Assembly (NCBI GenBank): GCA_025506515.1
Contig: CM046451.1
Span: 44,054,641-44,118,640 of the forward strand
DNA length: 64,000 nt
Source: Flaveria trinervia
Lineage: Eukaryota; Streptophyta; Magnoliopsida; Asterales; Asteraceae
Direction: 5' to 3'
Shown: positions 42,055 through 53,210 of the stretch, in pieces
Numbering within the stretch: position 1 is the first letter of the stretch
Layout of the letters: each line of letters starts with the position of its first letter
Made by a program: the position numbers and the translations under genes
Notes under the pieces: model-generated
Database searches by the model: none
Told to the model about the DNA's origin: nothing
The model's input: the letters and a program-made list of their open reading frames with translations, nothing else

Positions 42055-42825
42055 GAATATGAGAAATAAGTTCAAGACACTTTTGATGGAATATGGAATT
42101 CATAAGAGCTTCTCAAGGAAATAACTTTATCAGAATTCTTAGATGTTTGTTTCTTGTTTACTTATATCATTAAGGTTTCAAGGTTTTATTAGTGTAACGT
42201 TGATACGAGAATTATGTTTGTTAAGATTAAAGATTTAATTTAGAATGAGGGCATCATTGTTATAGGTTTTTAGGATAAGCACGGTTTTGAGGGGAAGATA
42301 TTCAAAAGTTATTTAGGGTCGTTATGAGATTTTGGTGACAAGTTTTAAGTTCTAGGAAGACAAGATCAATGATAAGATGAATCAAAATAACAATATGTTA
42401 CGAGTGTATCGTTCGGTTTGCAAACCAACGTAATACATTGACTTATTAAAGTATTAGGTCAATTACAACCTTAATGAAGACATGCATACCTATAAGCGGA
42501 CACGCACCCCAAGGGTTCCTAGGTAAGGTAAACGGATCCATCGGTTTATTTGGATTTATATGAATACCTTGCGTAGACAGAAGACCTCGAGATACTGGCA
42601 TCACGCTCTTCCAGCATTACATGTTTCAAGTTGTAGGACACCAACTTTGACGAGACTTGAAAATCACGAATAATGATTCAAAACTCATTTTGAAAACCAT
42701 TTGATTTAGACACATAAGGTCTTAGAATATGATTTAAAATTTATGAGAGCAATGATAAGATTCTAAGTATAAGAATAAGCACATAAGGCATATAATCACA
42801 TAATCAAATATAAACATATAAGGCA
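42055..42825 (-). other. Gypsy interior remnant after E7, unrecognised
   Basis: The first part continues the pre-PPT sequence interrupted by E7. Beyond about 42430 I recognise no coding motif or repeat and see no long ORF. Base composition is AT-rich like the neighbouring LTRs. Confidence 0.35.
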
Positions 42826-44695
42826 CATAGCACATGGAACTAAATAAGTTCTAATAATATTAAATATTATTATTCATTAAACATCACAAGACAAATAAGT
42901 AATTACAAAACAATCAAGATACAACTAGTAACATAAGACTTTCAATTAAACTAGGTCCAAGTCCTATATGAGCACAAGAAGATCTTCAAGTATCAAACCT
43001 GAAACATGTTAAAAATAAAGGGTCAACTATAAAGTTGGTGATTTCCCATGGTTTAAACACACGCATATATGTATATATATAAAAGGGTTACAAGTAGCAA
43101 TTCATGTCAATGGTTACAAGTTAGCAAGCTTATAGAACACATAAAGTTACAACCAAACCTTGACTTGATTACAAGTATATATGATTGGCTAAGTGTACTT
43201 GGTTCCCATGATGAACAAGCACACGTCATCAGGAGCCAGCAATACATCGGCTTTAGCACCAAATAGGTTTGTCAGGCCCAAAGATCTAAGACGTCGCCAA
43301 GCTAGCAATAGTTGATGATTATAAACAAAATATGTATCTCATATAAGACTTACAACAACACAAATAACCATGAAAAAAAGGTAAAGATGAATTGCATGTG
43401 CATTTACAAGTATCAAGATGTTTACAAGTTTAAGTTTATAAGGTTAACATGTTTCACCCCAAAAGGTGTGAACCAAAGTAAAAAGGGCCATGAGAACTCA
43501 CATAATATATATAAGGTGATAGTAAGAAATTAATGATGCTCCAGCGATTCTTTTTTACAAGATACCTAACGTATATATATTCCAAGGTTAAGTTCGATAA
43601 TAAGATTAACAATTAGACGTGAACTAGGGTTTCAATTAGAATTTGGGGGTTTAAATAATTAAAAAAAATAATGAATCGTTTCTGTTTTGATTTAATAAAG
43701 ATGGTATAAATCAACTAAGACCAAGAATATTTAAAAATGATAAAATAATTTAATTTATTGATTTATTAGAAATCAAGTATAATGTGTGAAAAGAAATAAT
43801 TATTTTAATAATTAATTATTTAAAACATGATAAAGGTGACTAATTGAATACTTTTTAAATGACTTTAAAATTATATAAAATCGTTTTATAGAGTTTTGAA
43901 CTTTTAAAATGCTTTTTTATAAAGATCTTACAATACAAAACTTTAAGAATAAACTATAATATGTTGTTTTATAAGTTAATTAAAAGTTTAAGAAGTAGAT
44001 TTATTAACTATTTATGATATAACATAGTTAAACAAAAACATTGAATAATTAATTATTTAGATATTCATTTGTATAATTAATTATTCAAGTATTTGTGATG
44101 TATAGGCTTAAAGTGTTTTAAAATAATCCAAGTTTGAACTATAACATATTTAAAACATAAATGACTAAATAATATTTTTATAACTTTTTATTCTTTAAAA
44201 ATAACTAACTTTAAGAATTATAAGTTTTTAAAATCATTAAAAATTAGCTTAATAATTTTAGAAATATTTTGGTTAACAAAGTAATTATAATTCTAACCAA
44301 ACAATGTATTAAAATCATATGCAATTTAAAGAAACTTCAAAATCAAATACTTAAGAAAAGAATAAGAGTCCCTGAGGTCGAACCCGGATCCCTCGTGTGT
44401 ATGCATGATGTTGTAACCAGTTGGGCAGAAGCCCATATTTGATTAAAAGTTCAATTACAATGTTTAAAAACATTAATTACCGAAATCCCCAAATTCAACG
44501 TAAACCCTAGATTCAAATTAAATCCAATTGAGCATCAATATTAGGGCTTTGATTGCCCATGTAAAACTAAGTGTGTATGAGGGTTAAATTAATAGAATGA
44601 TAATCGATTCGAAGCTACAATGTGAAGACCTAGACGCGCCCACGGTCAAGTATGATTCGAGATGCAAACATTGATGAAAATCAAATTAACTTCAC
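42826..44695 (-). repeat. Gypsy-type LTR copy C, truncated at both ends
   Basis: It aligns with copy B from CATAGCACATGGAAC to about AAATTAACTTCAC. It lacks the first 60-70 bp and the last 900 bp of the LTR. The right edge joins E8 within about 44690-44712. It shows how LTR B reads without the E5 insertion (GCTAAGTGTACTTGG). Confidence 0.8.
44366..44436 (-). other. tRNA-like stretch in LTR C
   Basis: Counterpart of 39736-39806. The B-box-like element is GGTTCGACCTC (44384-44374, one mismatch) and the A-box-like TGCCCAACTGG (44427-44417) is identical. Confidence 0.35.
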
Positions 44696-44699
44696 ATAA

Positions 44700-45144
44700 G
44701 GTTTAATTATCAGTATGAAGTTTACCCATCTGGTGTGGTATTCCTTCTTTAGAGAAGCCTCAAACCAACCGAACATCTTTCTAGGATCAACATATAGTAG
44801 ATTTAAGCATGACAGTCGGTTGAGCTCAAAACCTGGGAGAGTCTTCAGATCATGTGGATATCTAAAGTACTCAATCCCTTTCTCTCTCTTTAAAGCATAT
44901 ACATTTAAGTCCTCAAAATAGGCCCACCCAATGATTTTGCCAGACACCTTCTGATGTTTCTTGACCTTGTAGAGTTTGGTGTAGGCATTTTGTGTGGAAT
45001 TGTGCACTAGAATCTAATTTCAGCAAAACAAGCTGCCCATTTAGCCTTTTTTATATCAACATCTACATCCGAGGCTTGGTTAGTGTACTTTGGATAGTTT
45101 TTCAAATGTAGCACTGCCGAAAGTGTGACCCAAGTCGGTGATTA
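44700..45144 (-). pseudogene. E8 ORF3, C-terminal piece
   Basis: The minus frame has DVDIKKAKWAA-like codons near 45040, then 45007-44681 with SGKIIGWAYFEDLNVYALKR and GIEYFRYPHDLKTLPGFELN. E1 has the same block at about 5350-5700. It is in frame over 100 codons, less broken than E1 here. Confidence 0.8.
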
Positions 45145-45149
45145 CATTC
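44700..45149 (-). mobile_element. E8: Copia element of the E1 family, distal part left of E9
   Basis: Continuation of the minus-strand ORF3 from 57600 across the E9 insertion. 45145-45149 is CATTC, one copy of the E9 TSD. It ends at the junction with LTR C, so the ORF3 end and 3' LTR of E8 are missing. Confidence 0.85.
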
Positions 45150-45179
45150 TGTTGGACCAAAAGAACCAATGAGCCTGAT

Positions 45180-45660
45180 CAGAAAAACCACTAAGTCCTA
45201 CAGACATCACAACTGCTGAAGACTTGATCAGCTGTTGTAATAAAGTCTGAAGATCAACAGCTGAAGACTAAAGTACTAAAGACTTCAACAGCTGAAGACC
45301 AAAGTCTGAAGATCAACAACTGAAGACTAAAGAACTGAAGACTTCAACAGCTGAAGACTAAAGTACTGAAAGTACTGAAGAATTCAACAGCTGAAGATCA
45401 AGTCTAAAGATCAACAGCTGAAGAACAAAGTACTGAGATCAACAGCTGAAGTACAAAGACTGAAGACATCAGCTGATGACAACAGCTGAAGTTAAAGTAC
45501 AAGTACTGAAGCCTTCAGAGTTTGTTACAACAGCTGAAGAAGCACTCTTCAGTTGTTGTGATGGTTTCCTTTCAGTAGTTTCTTTTTGTTTCAGTATTTG
45601 TAAAACGCTGAAGAGCATGTTCTTCAGTCGTTGTAGTTTCAATAGTTTCTTTTCAGTAGT
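45180..45660 (+). repeat. CAGCTGAAGAC / CTTCAGTAGTT motif array in U3 of E9
   Basis: About 15 units with the core CAACAGCTGAAGA or its inverted sense TCTTCAGTTGTTG. Sense units come first and inverted ones towards the TATA box. The same vocabulary fills the spacer before ORF3. Confidence 0.85.
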
Positions 45661-45761
45661 TGTAGTGATAGTTAACACTTAGCATTTTTGTAAGAAGATG
45701 CTAGCTGTTTTACATCTTCAGTAGTTTGTTAATTATCAGTAGTTTGAATAAATTCTATTAG

Positions 45762-45781
45762 ATGTCACTATCAAGTGACAT
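45762..45781 (+). promoter_or_regulatory. perfect inverted repeat upstream of the E9 TATA box
   Basis: ATGTCACT-ATCA-AGTGACAT: eight paired bases and a 4-base loop. It is followed by GACGTC at 45787-45792, a bZIP-type ACGT core. Both are kept in the 3' LTR (57344-57363). Confidence 0.6.
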
Positions 45782-45800
45782 CAGCAGACGTCACATCTCC

Positions 45801-45808
45801 TATATAAG
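45801..45808 (+). promoter_or_regulatory. TATA box of the E9 5' LTR
   Basis: TATATAAG in the context CTCCTATATAAGAG, in the 3' LTR at 57383-57390. Confidence 0.8.
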
Positions 45809-46013
45809 AGTGTTGACCTAATTGTATGTGTGACATTCTGTTACCACGAAAGCGAATATTGAATGAATTATATTTTGCAGAATTCTCTCTGTCTATAACC
45901 GTTTGTTCTTATCTTGAATATCTTTTGTGTTCTTGTGAATTGGCTAATTCAATGTTTGATTTCCGCTGCTATACTCTCTAATCAATCAAACGTAGATCAT
46001 TGATCCTAACAAG

Positions 46014-46025
46014 TGGTATCAGAGC
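46014..46025 (+). other. primer-binding site of E9
   Basis: TGGTATCAGAGC, complementary to initiator tRNA-Met, 2 bp after the LTR. Confidence 0.93.
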
Positions 46026-46217
46026 TGGTTAATCATTGATCGATCTAACAGTTGATCATTGAAACTGCTATTTGATATCTATGTTTGATTGAATTAACTC
46101 ATTTGCAAGAACTGGTTATAGATTATTGATTTTCTGCTACTTTCGTTTATTCATTTTAAGATCTCTCTTGGTTCAATTTGGTTTGTTGTGTTTTGTTGTA
46201 AATCTGCTATAGCTTAA

Positions 46218-47060
46218 TTGAATTTGGTTGAATCTGAGATGACTACTCCTTCTAATGACCCTCACAATACCAGTTCCTCAACCAAGCCTCCGATGCTGGT
46301 TAGGACTGAGTATAACATATGGCAACAAAGGATGTTTCATCACCTGTCTGTTAACAGTTCAGGTTGTTGGACATCTGTAGTACATGGACCACATAAGCCT
46401 ATGGTGAACAATCCGGAAACCAATCAAATGGTTCCGAAGAAGCAGAACAATACTCAGATGAAGATCGGAAACTATTTGAGATTGATGCTAAAGCCCATGG
46501 AATTCTGGCCATGGCACTGCCGATTGAAATCTATTCAGGGCTTATGCATCATGAAACTGCTCATGACCTTTGGAATGCACTGAAGGACAATTCAGTGGAA
46601 CTGATGAGGTCTTAGCAAACAACAGAGAAATCCTCGCCCAAAATATGAGACATTCTCTCATAGAAAGGGTGAGACACTGACTCAACAGTTTGAGCGTTTT
46701 TCCTGTTTGATCTCTAAGCTGAAAATGGTGAGACAGGAATACACCAACAGCCAGATGAATAACAGATTCCTCAGACCACTTCCTGAGAGATGGGACACAT
46801 ACACTATTGTCCTACACTCCAGTGCAAATCTGGATAGCCTATCTCTCACCCAACTTCATGGGAAACTGCTTACATTTGAAAGAGAGATAGAGCAGAAAAG
46901 GAAACTGTCATGATCAGGAAAGCTCACTGATGACTTTGTACCAGGGAACACTACCTTGGTTGGTCATGAGTCAGAATAAGCTGCATCTGAAAGCAATTAT
47001 GATGAGCATATTGATTTCTCTTCAAACAGTTCTGATCATGCATTTGTTGGTATTGATAGT
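46218..47060 (+). pseudogene. gag: E9 gag, N-terminal half
   Basis: A start at 46218 (MNLVESEMTTPSNDP; the inner Met at 46239 is equally plausible) gives a Copia Gag with SVVHGPHKPMV. A frameshift near 46500 moves the ALPIEIYSGLMHHETAHDLW segment to another frame. 46707-46913 has NNRFLRPLPERWDTYTIVLH, the conserved UBN2-type block, and ends in a TGA. Leader from the PBS is about 190 bp. Confidence 0.85.
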
Positions 47061-47096
47061 CATTCTAGCAGTAATAGTGACAATCTATGCTTCATT

Positions 47097-47321
47097 ATGG
47101 ATGATCTGAAGGGAATTGCTGATGATGATTTAGAAGAGATGGATATTCTAAGTCAAATGGCCTTAGTTAATATCAGATCTCAGAAGTTCTACAAGAGAAC
47201 TGGCAGGAAATTTCCTGGACTCTCTCGCAAAACCAAAGTTGGTTTTGACAAGGTTAAGTTGAGGTGTCACAAATGCCAAAGGCTTGGACACTTTGCAAGA
47301 GAGTGTAGATCGAGGATCTAA
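47097..47321 (+). pseudogene. gag: E9 gag, zinc-knuckle part
   Basis: MALVNIRSQKFYKRTGRKFP then, at 47265-47306, CHKCQRLGHFAREC, an intact CCHC knuckle. The KRTG block before it is shared with E2, which has lost a Cys. The frame ends at 47321 shortly after the knuckle. Confidence 0.88.
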
Positions 47322-49083
47322 CTCTTCTGCACCCTTTGTGACTTTTCCAAGCACTAGTCCACAAAACAGAGGGCAACATACTGCTGTTCTGGTCATCATT
47401 CACATCCTGTATCTCCTGCATACTTTGTTCCCCAGGTCAAATGTCATACCCTTTTCCTGCTATTACATGTCTCAGCCAATCCGGTTCAAGTTCCAATTGC
47501 ACAACAACCACATGCATTACCTGAACCTCAACCTTCCCAATCTCATCAACAAACTCAACCTCAACAACACAACTTTTTCACCCCAGGAGTTGTTGACTGG
47601 AGCAGTTTACCAGATGATTTGTCTGGTCATGAACAACTGTTCTCTGGTGCTGGTCAACATGGTGGTGACGGTCCTTTTGGAAATTTAGCTCTTATGGCTT
47701 TGGAGTCTGCGGATACTTCATCCTCTAATGCCTCTACACCACAGGTATCACAGGTATCCTCTGAGGCAAAAGCCAAACTATGTTCTGAACATGCATAGCC
47801 GCATTTGCATCTATTAGAGAAGCAAATGTAGCTTTAATTAACAAAAACATTGAGCTAGAACAAACATTTCCAAAAGCAAAGCTGAATTTGAGTCTGTGAT
47901 TAATGATAAGAATGATGAGATTTACAACTTAAATGCCAAATCACTGATGATAAGGCTAGGGAAGAGATACTTCTAGAGAAGTACAGAGACATCAAAGAAA
48001 CACTTGCAACTACCCAGGTAGAGTGTGATCGACGGGTAAATTCTTGCAAGGGTTTTGAAATGCTTCTTAGTAAGCAATCTGCTTCCAATGTGAAGTTTGG
48101 CATTGGCTATAATCACACTGCTCCTCCTACAGATTTTACTCCCATAACAGAGGTAGAATCTGATGGTGAAAGCAATAACCAATCCTTTTCATCATGTGAT
48201 CTACTATCTGATACCACACCATCAGAAGTAGAAGCCAGCATTAATTCCTCTCAGAACCTATCAGCTGATGTTGATGGTTCAAATGCTGACACTCACATGA
48301 TCAAAAAGTTGATCACTCTAGGTGATATTTCACAAAGTACTGAAAGTACTAAAAAGAATGTTATAACACCTGGAGAACAAGCCCAAACTACTACATGTAC
48401 TAAAGGAAAGAAAACTGCAAGTAGAAAGGGTGGGAAAACTACTGAAGAGATATCAACAAACCAGGTACTAAAGGGAAGAAAACTGCTAGTACTGATAGAA
48501 AACTGCTGAAGAAAAAGTCTTCAGTAGTTTCATCTTCTTGCAGATGATCAACTTAAGATGAAGAAAAAACCATGTGAAATATGTGGGTTATTCAATCAAT
48601 CTTACTGATGATTACTGGTATAAAAGGGCTCCAAACTCAAACATAATGAAAACATTAAAGAGCAGATGGATAAAATTAAAACTGAGTTTGAAATCAAATT
48701 TTACTAGCAACATCAAAACCTGTGACCCCAAAATCCAAAAAGAAATCCAAAAAGAAAAGGGTTAAATAGGTAACAGCTGAGGTTGCTCAAGAGAGATGGT
48801 ACAACACAGGAACCCATCAAACTCACACACTAATGTGTCTGATGAGCTGAAGGCTTTATCACAAAATCAGACACAACTTGTTATGATGGTTCAACATCTA
48901 TTGGGGAGAGTCAACCAATTAGATGCTCCTATGTTGAAACCACAGAGAAGAAAATCCATGCCAAAGGATTCTTCTTCTTCACCATCTCCATCCCCTCAGG
49001 CTGTTATTCATAGCAAGTCTGTTAGTTTACCATCTGTTGATGTGAATAGACCCAAAACCAAAGGTTTGGGTCTCAAAAACTAA
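47322..49083 (+). pseudogene. E9 gag-pol linker region
   Basis: Gln/Pro/Asn-rich stretch (about 47400-47700), then Lys/Glu segments that look coiled-coil-like (about 47760-48060), 48060-48509 (Ser/Thr/Glu-rich with TTCTKGKKTASRKGG) and 48796-49083 (SDELKALSQNQTQLVMMVQ, then a Ser/Pro tract). E4 and E2 have linkers of the same type. No enzyme motif. Confidence 0.6.
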
Positions 49084-49097
49084 CTAATTGTTTATGA

Positions 49098-49690
49098 TTG
49101 CAGGGTTCTTCAACATGCCAAAGTAGCATCTGGTATATAGACAGTGGGGGATCTATGCATATGACAGGGAACACTCTCTTCTTCATGACTACTCTCAAGG
49201 AAAGAAGGGGTTTGTTTCTTTTGGCAATGATGCTAAGGGTTACATCATTGGAAAAGGCTTTGTCTCTAATGGAAAATAAAGTTTGATGATGTTAATCATG
49301 TGGAAAATCTCAAGTACAATCTCTTGAGTGTCAGTCAAATGTGTGATAAGGCCATGTTGCTCTTTCACCAGTCAGAACTGCAGGATTCTGTCAATCAAAG
49401 TTCTGAATTTGATTGATAAGGTGTTGGATGATCACACTCTCCTGAGGGCTAACAGGACAGGAAGAGTGTATGCCTTAGATCTTTCCAAAAATAAATATCA
49501 GAGGCCATCCTTGCCTATTTCCCAAGCCTCCCTCAGGAATCTAAACTGTGGCACAGAAGGCTGGGTCATGTTGATTTCAAAAACATGAATCAGCTGATCC
49601 AAAATAGTTTAGTGAGAGGTTTACCAATAAAGGAGTTCTACTGTGATGAAACCTGCACTGCTTGTTTAAAAGGAAATAGCACAAAGTCTC
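49098..49690 (+). pseudogene. pol: E9 pol: protease and pre-integrase
   Basis: 49128 on reads WYIDSGGSMHMTGNTLFF, the protease motif. The frame then breaks, and LLSVSQMCDK follows near 49322. 49328-49588 and the next frame hold TGRVYALDLS and LWHRRLGHVDFKNMNQLIQ, the GAG-pre-integrase domain, then the zinc-binding CxxC (TACLKGN). Confidence 0.88.
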
Positions 49691-50541
49691 ATTCCCTCCT
49701 ATTGAAGAGCCTAAGTCCACTGCCTGCTTGCAATTACTGCATATGGATCTATTTGGTCCTGTGAGAGTGATGAGCATGGCAAAGAAGAAATACTGTCTGG
49801 TAATTGTGGATGATTACTCCAGATTTGTATGGACTTTCTTTCTACATTCAAAGGATGAGGTTGCTCAGAAGATTATCAACTTTGTGTTGTATGTTGAGAA
49901 GCAGTATTCCCTTTCAGTCAAGTGTATAAGGAGTGACAATGGAACTGAATTCAAAACCATACACTTGATGAATTTTATCTTTCAAAGGGAATCAAAAGAC
50001 AGTTTAGCATCCCAGGACTCCAGAACAGAATGGAGTAGTGGAGAGAAAGAACAGGACCCTAATTGAAGCTGCAAGGTCTATTTGGCTGACTCTGTTTGCC
50101 ACTGACCTTTTGGGCTGAAGCTGTTAACACAGCTTGCTATGTGCAGAATAGTGCCTTAGTAAATCAGAGGTTGATGAAGACTCCATATGAAGTTCTACAT
50201 CACTTGGCTCCTCTAATTTCATTTTCAAAGCATTTGGGTGTCCCTCTATTATTCTCAACACAAAGGATCAACTCCAAAAATTTGATCCTAAGGTGGATGC
50301 AGGGTATTTTATTGGTTATTCATCTACTTGCAAAGTATACAGAGTCTTCAACTGCAGAACAAAGATAGTTGAAGAGACTCTGCATGTAAAGTTTAATGAA
50401 TCTCCAATGGACAAGATTCCACAAAACCCTATGGAGTTGTTTAATTTGGAGATACTGCAATATGTTCCTTATCAACCTCCAACTGTTGCAGATCATGTGG
50501 ATAAATCATCTTCTGCAGCATGTCTTCCACTGTGGTATTGA
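49691..50541 (+). pseudogene. pol: E9 pol: integrase
   Basis: 49728-50066 contains LLHMDLFGPV (first Asp), VDDYSRFVWTFFL and CIRSDNGTEF (second Asp). A frameshift follows, and the segment with NGVVERKNRTLIEAARS (third acidic residue) is in another frame at about 50025-50080. 50096-50368 has FWAEAVNTACYVQN and 50293-50541 has DAGYFIGYSSTCKVYRVFN, the integrase C-terminal blocks. Confidence 0.9.
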
Positions 50542-50960
50542 TGATGATGATAATAATATCAATACTCACCTATTCAAGTTTAGTGACCAACTGCCTGAGT
50601 CTGCTAAACTTGATGTTCCTGTAGCTTTAGCTGTTCCATCCACAACAAATGCTGATGAGATCTCTGATTCCTCTACATCTTTTGAGTTACGATAAAATTC
50701 TTGGTTTCAAGAGTCTGCATCAACATCTGCTGCTGCTGAAGGTTCTACAAACACTTGCACAGATATCATTATTTATCAAGAGCTGAAGAATCACCAAATG
50801 TCTCAAATCATTGGTGATATCAATGCTGGAGTTTCAACAAGAAGTCAATGTCTAACTTCTGCTTCTATGCTCTCTTCATCAGTCAGCTAGAGCCAAAGAA
50901 CTATCATGTTACTTTAAGAGACAATGGATGGGTTGAAGCCATGCAGCTTGAGCTACTTCA
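50542..50960 (+). pseudogene. pol: E9 pol: integrase-RT connecting region
   Basis: Acidic Ser/Asp-rich codons in broken frames (50396-50695), then a segment with LEPKNYHVTLRDNGWVEAM-like codons at 50885-50945 that leads into RT. This low-conservation tract is normal in Copia pol. Confidence 0.55.
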
Positions 50961-51773
50961 TTTAAGAAACAGCAAGTGTGGGAACTGGTTCCTCTACCCC
51001 CAGGTAAGTGTGCAATAGGCACTAAATGGGTGTTTAGGAATAAAACTGATGAAAATGGGCTTATTGTTAAGAACAAGGCTAGACTGGTTGTACAGGGGTT
51101 TTCACAAGAAGAAGGTATTGATTATGATGAAACCTTTGCCCCTGTAGCCAGACTAGAGGCAATTAGATTGTTCTTAGCCTATGCTGCATTCCACCATCTT
51201 AAGTTTTTCAAATGGATGTCAAAGTGCATTTTTATATGGTAAATAAAAGAAGAAGTTTATGTGTGTCAACCACCAGGTTTTGAGGACAATAAACATCCTG
51301 AATAGGTGTATAAACTTGATAAGGCTCTTTATGGGTTGAAACAAGCTCCTAGAGCCCGGTAGGAGACACTTTCCACTTTTCTTCTCAAGAATAATTTCAC
51401 TAGAGGCTCCATAGATAAAACTTTGTTTATTAAGAAGGTGGATCAGCATAAGCTACTTGTTTAAATTTACGTTGATGAATTATTTTTGCATCCTCTGATC
51501 CCCAGTTGTGTGATGATTTTACCAACTTAATGAAAAAGAGGTTGAAATGAGTGCAATGGGAGAATTACAGTTCTTTTTAGGCTTGCAAATCAAACAAAAG
51601 GCTGATGGAACCTTTATTCATCAGTCAAAATATACAAAAGATCTTTTGAATAAGTTGATTTACAAAATTGTTAGCTCTGTTCTACTCCCATGTGCAACAC
51701 TACACAACTGGATGCGGATCAGAAAGGTAAAGCTGTTGATGAAACACTATACAGATGTATGATTGGGTCCTTG
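50961..51773 (+). pseudogene. pol: E9 pol: reverse transcriptase, catalytic YVDD changed to YVDE
   Basis: 50976-51242 has WELVPLPPGKCAIGTKWVFR and FSQEEGIDYDETFAPVARLE, the Copia RT start. KALYGLKQAPRAR-like codons follow at about 51325-51358. At 51468-51479 the active site reads YVDE: the second Asp codon is GAA. A TAA stands just before it. 51547-51762 has MGELQFFLGLQIKQKADGTF. At least four breaks; the enzyme is dead. Confidence 0.9.
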
Positions 51774-52375
51774 ATGTACTTAACAACTTCTAGACCAGAT
51801 ATCATGTTTGCTACTTTTGTCTGTGCTAGATTTCAGGCTGCTCCTAAAGAATCTCATTTGATTGCAGTCAAGAGGAACCTTTAGATATTTGCAAGGTACA
51901 CAATCTCTAGTTTATGGTATTCCACTGGACACTCTTGCAAATTAGTTGCTTTTTCAGATAGTGAATATGCAGGGTGCAAGTTAACTCAAAGTCAACTTTT
52001 GGTGGTTGTCAATTCCTAGGCAACTGTTTGATTTCTTGGCAGAGTAAGAAACAAACATCTGTTGCTACATCCACTGCTGAAGCAGAGTACATTGCAGCTG
52101 CAAGTTGTACTTCTCAGGTACTCTGGCTTCAGAACCAACTTTTGGATTATGGCATTACAGAGACTAAGACCCATTATTATGGATAGTGCTTCAGCTCTGT
52201 GCATTGTCAAAAATCCAGTCCAACACTCTAGGACCAAACATATAGAAGCAGACATCATTTTATTAGGGATTGTTTTGAAAAAGTCTGATTGATCCTAAGT
52301 TTTGTGCCTAGTGCTGATGACTTGCACACATTTTTACTAAGCCTTTGATAGTTCAACTTTCCAAAACCTAGTGTT
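51774..52375 (+). pseudogene. pol: E9 pol: RNase H
   Basis: 51690-51884 covers YRCMIGSLMYLTTSRPDIMF. 51974-52186 has STFGGCQFLGNCLISWQSKK and STAEAEYIAAASCTSQVLWL, and 52062-52292 continues with SASALCIVKNPVQHSRTKHI in another frame. The end (HIFTKPLI) is near 52328-52352, matching the E1 pol end at 2-106. Confidence 0.9.
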
Positions 52376-53128
52376 ACGGCTTGGTATGCTGCAGCTAGAA
52401 TAAGTGATAACTACTACTGCTGATCTCAGTATATAAGTACTGATAATCATTAGTGCCATATCACATATCTTACTGATTCTGTTAAAACAACTGATAAAGT
52501 TACAACTACTGATGTAGTTATAACTACTGATGTCAGTAAAAACACATAAGTACTGATGTCCTATGAAACTACTGAAACAACTAAAAGGCTGATGAGTAAG
52601 TGTTGAGGACAGTATGAAACAGCTGAAAGGCTATGAATTGACGAAAATTACTGATTAGAACTTTCTCTTCAGTTGTTTCTCCAACTGTTGTTTCATCCTA
52701 AACAACTGATGACAAAACCATGTCTTCAGTAGTTTCATAACTACTGATGACTAACACCAAGTCATCAGCTGTTTACAACAACAGATGACAAAACCATGTA
52801 TTCAGTAGTTTCACAACTACTGATGACTAACACCAAGTCATCAGCTGTTTACAACAACTGATGACTACTACCAAGTTTCAGTTGTTTACAACACCCGAAG
52901 ACAAAACCGAGGTTTTCAGTAGTTTCACAACTACTGATGACTAAAACCAAGTCTTCAGTTGTTTTCAAACATCTGAAGTAAAACCCATGGTTTTCAGTAT
53001 TTTATAACTGCTGATGCCTAAACCAAGACTTAGTTGTTTCAACTTCTGAAAAGTAATACCATGTCATCAGTCGTTTACAACTACTGATGAATAACACCAA
53101 CCCTTCAATCGTTTTCTAACCCTTACCC
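52376..53128 (+). repeat. E9 pol-ORF3 spacer: array of U3-type motifs
   Basis: Packed CAACTACTGATG, TCATCAGCTGTTTACAAC and TCTTCAGTAGTTT motifs, with clear near-duplicates at about 52720-52800 and 52800-52860. They use the same words (CAGCTG, CTTCAGTAGTT, CAACTGATGA) as the U3 array of its own LTR. No coding sequence. A TATA box follows at 53129. Confidence 0.85.
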
Positions 53129-53136
53129 TATAAATA
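53129..53136 (+). promoter_or_regulatory. internal TATA box before ORF3 of E9
   Basis: TATAAATA in the context ACCCTATAAATACCCC, a textbook plant TATA box. The ORF3 ATG is at 53211, 82 bp downstream, with a pyrimidine-rich CTTCATCTTCTCC (about 53158) where a start site would lie. This strongly suggests ORF3 has its own promoter. Confidence 0.6.
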
Positions 53137-53210
53137 CCCCATACCTAATCCTTCAGTGCTTCATCTTCTCCAAACCTAACGTTCAAATCTCCAAAACTTC
53201 TCTCTCATTA

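Larger units (their letters stand above)
45150..46011 (+). repeat. 5' LTR of E9 (862 bp)
   Basis: TGTTGGACCAAAAG to GATCCTAACA. The first 400 bp are a degenerate array of CTGAAGATCAACAGCTGAAGAC-like units, followed by TCTTCAGTAGTTT and CTTCAGTTGTTG motifs, then the core promoter. Confidence 0.95.
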
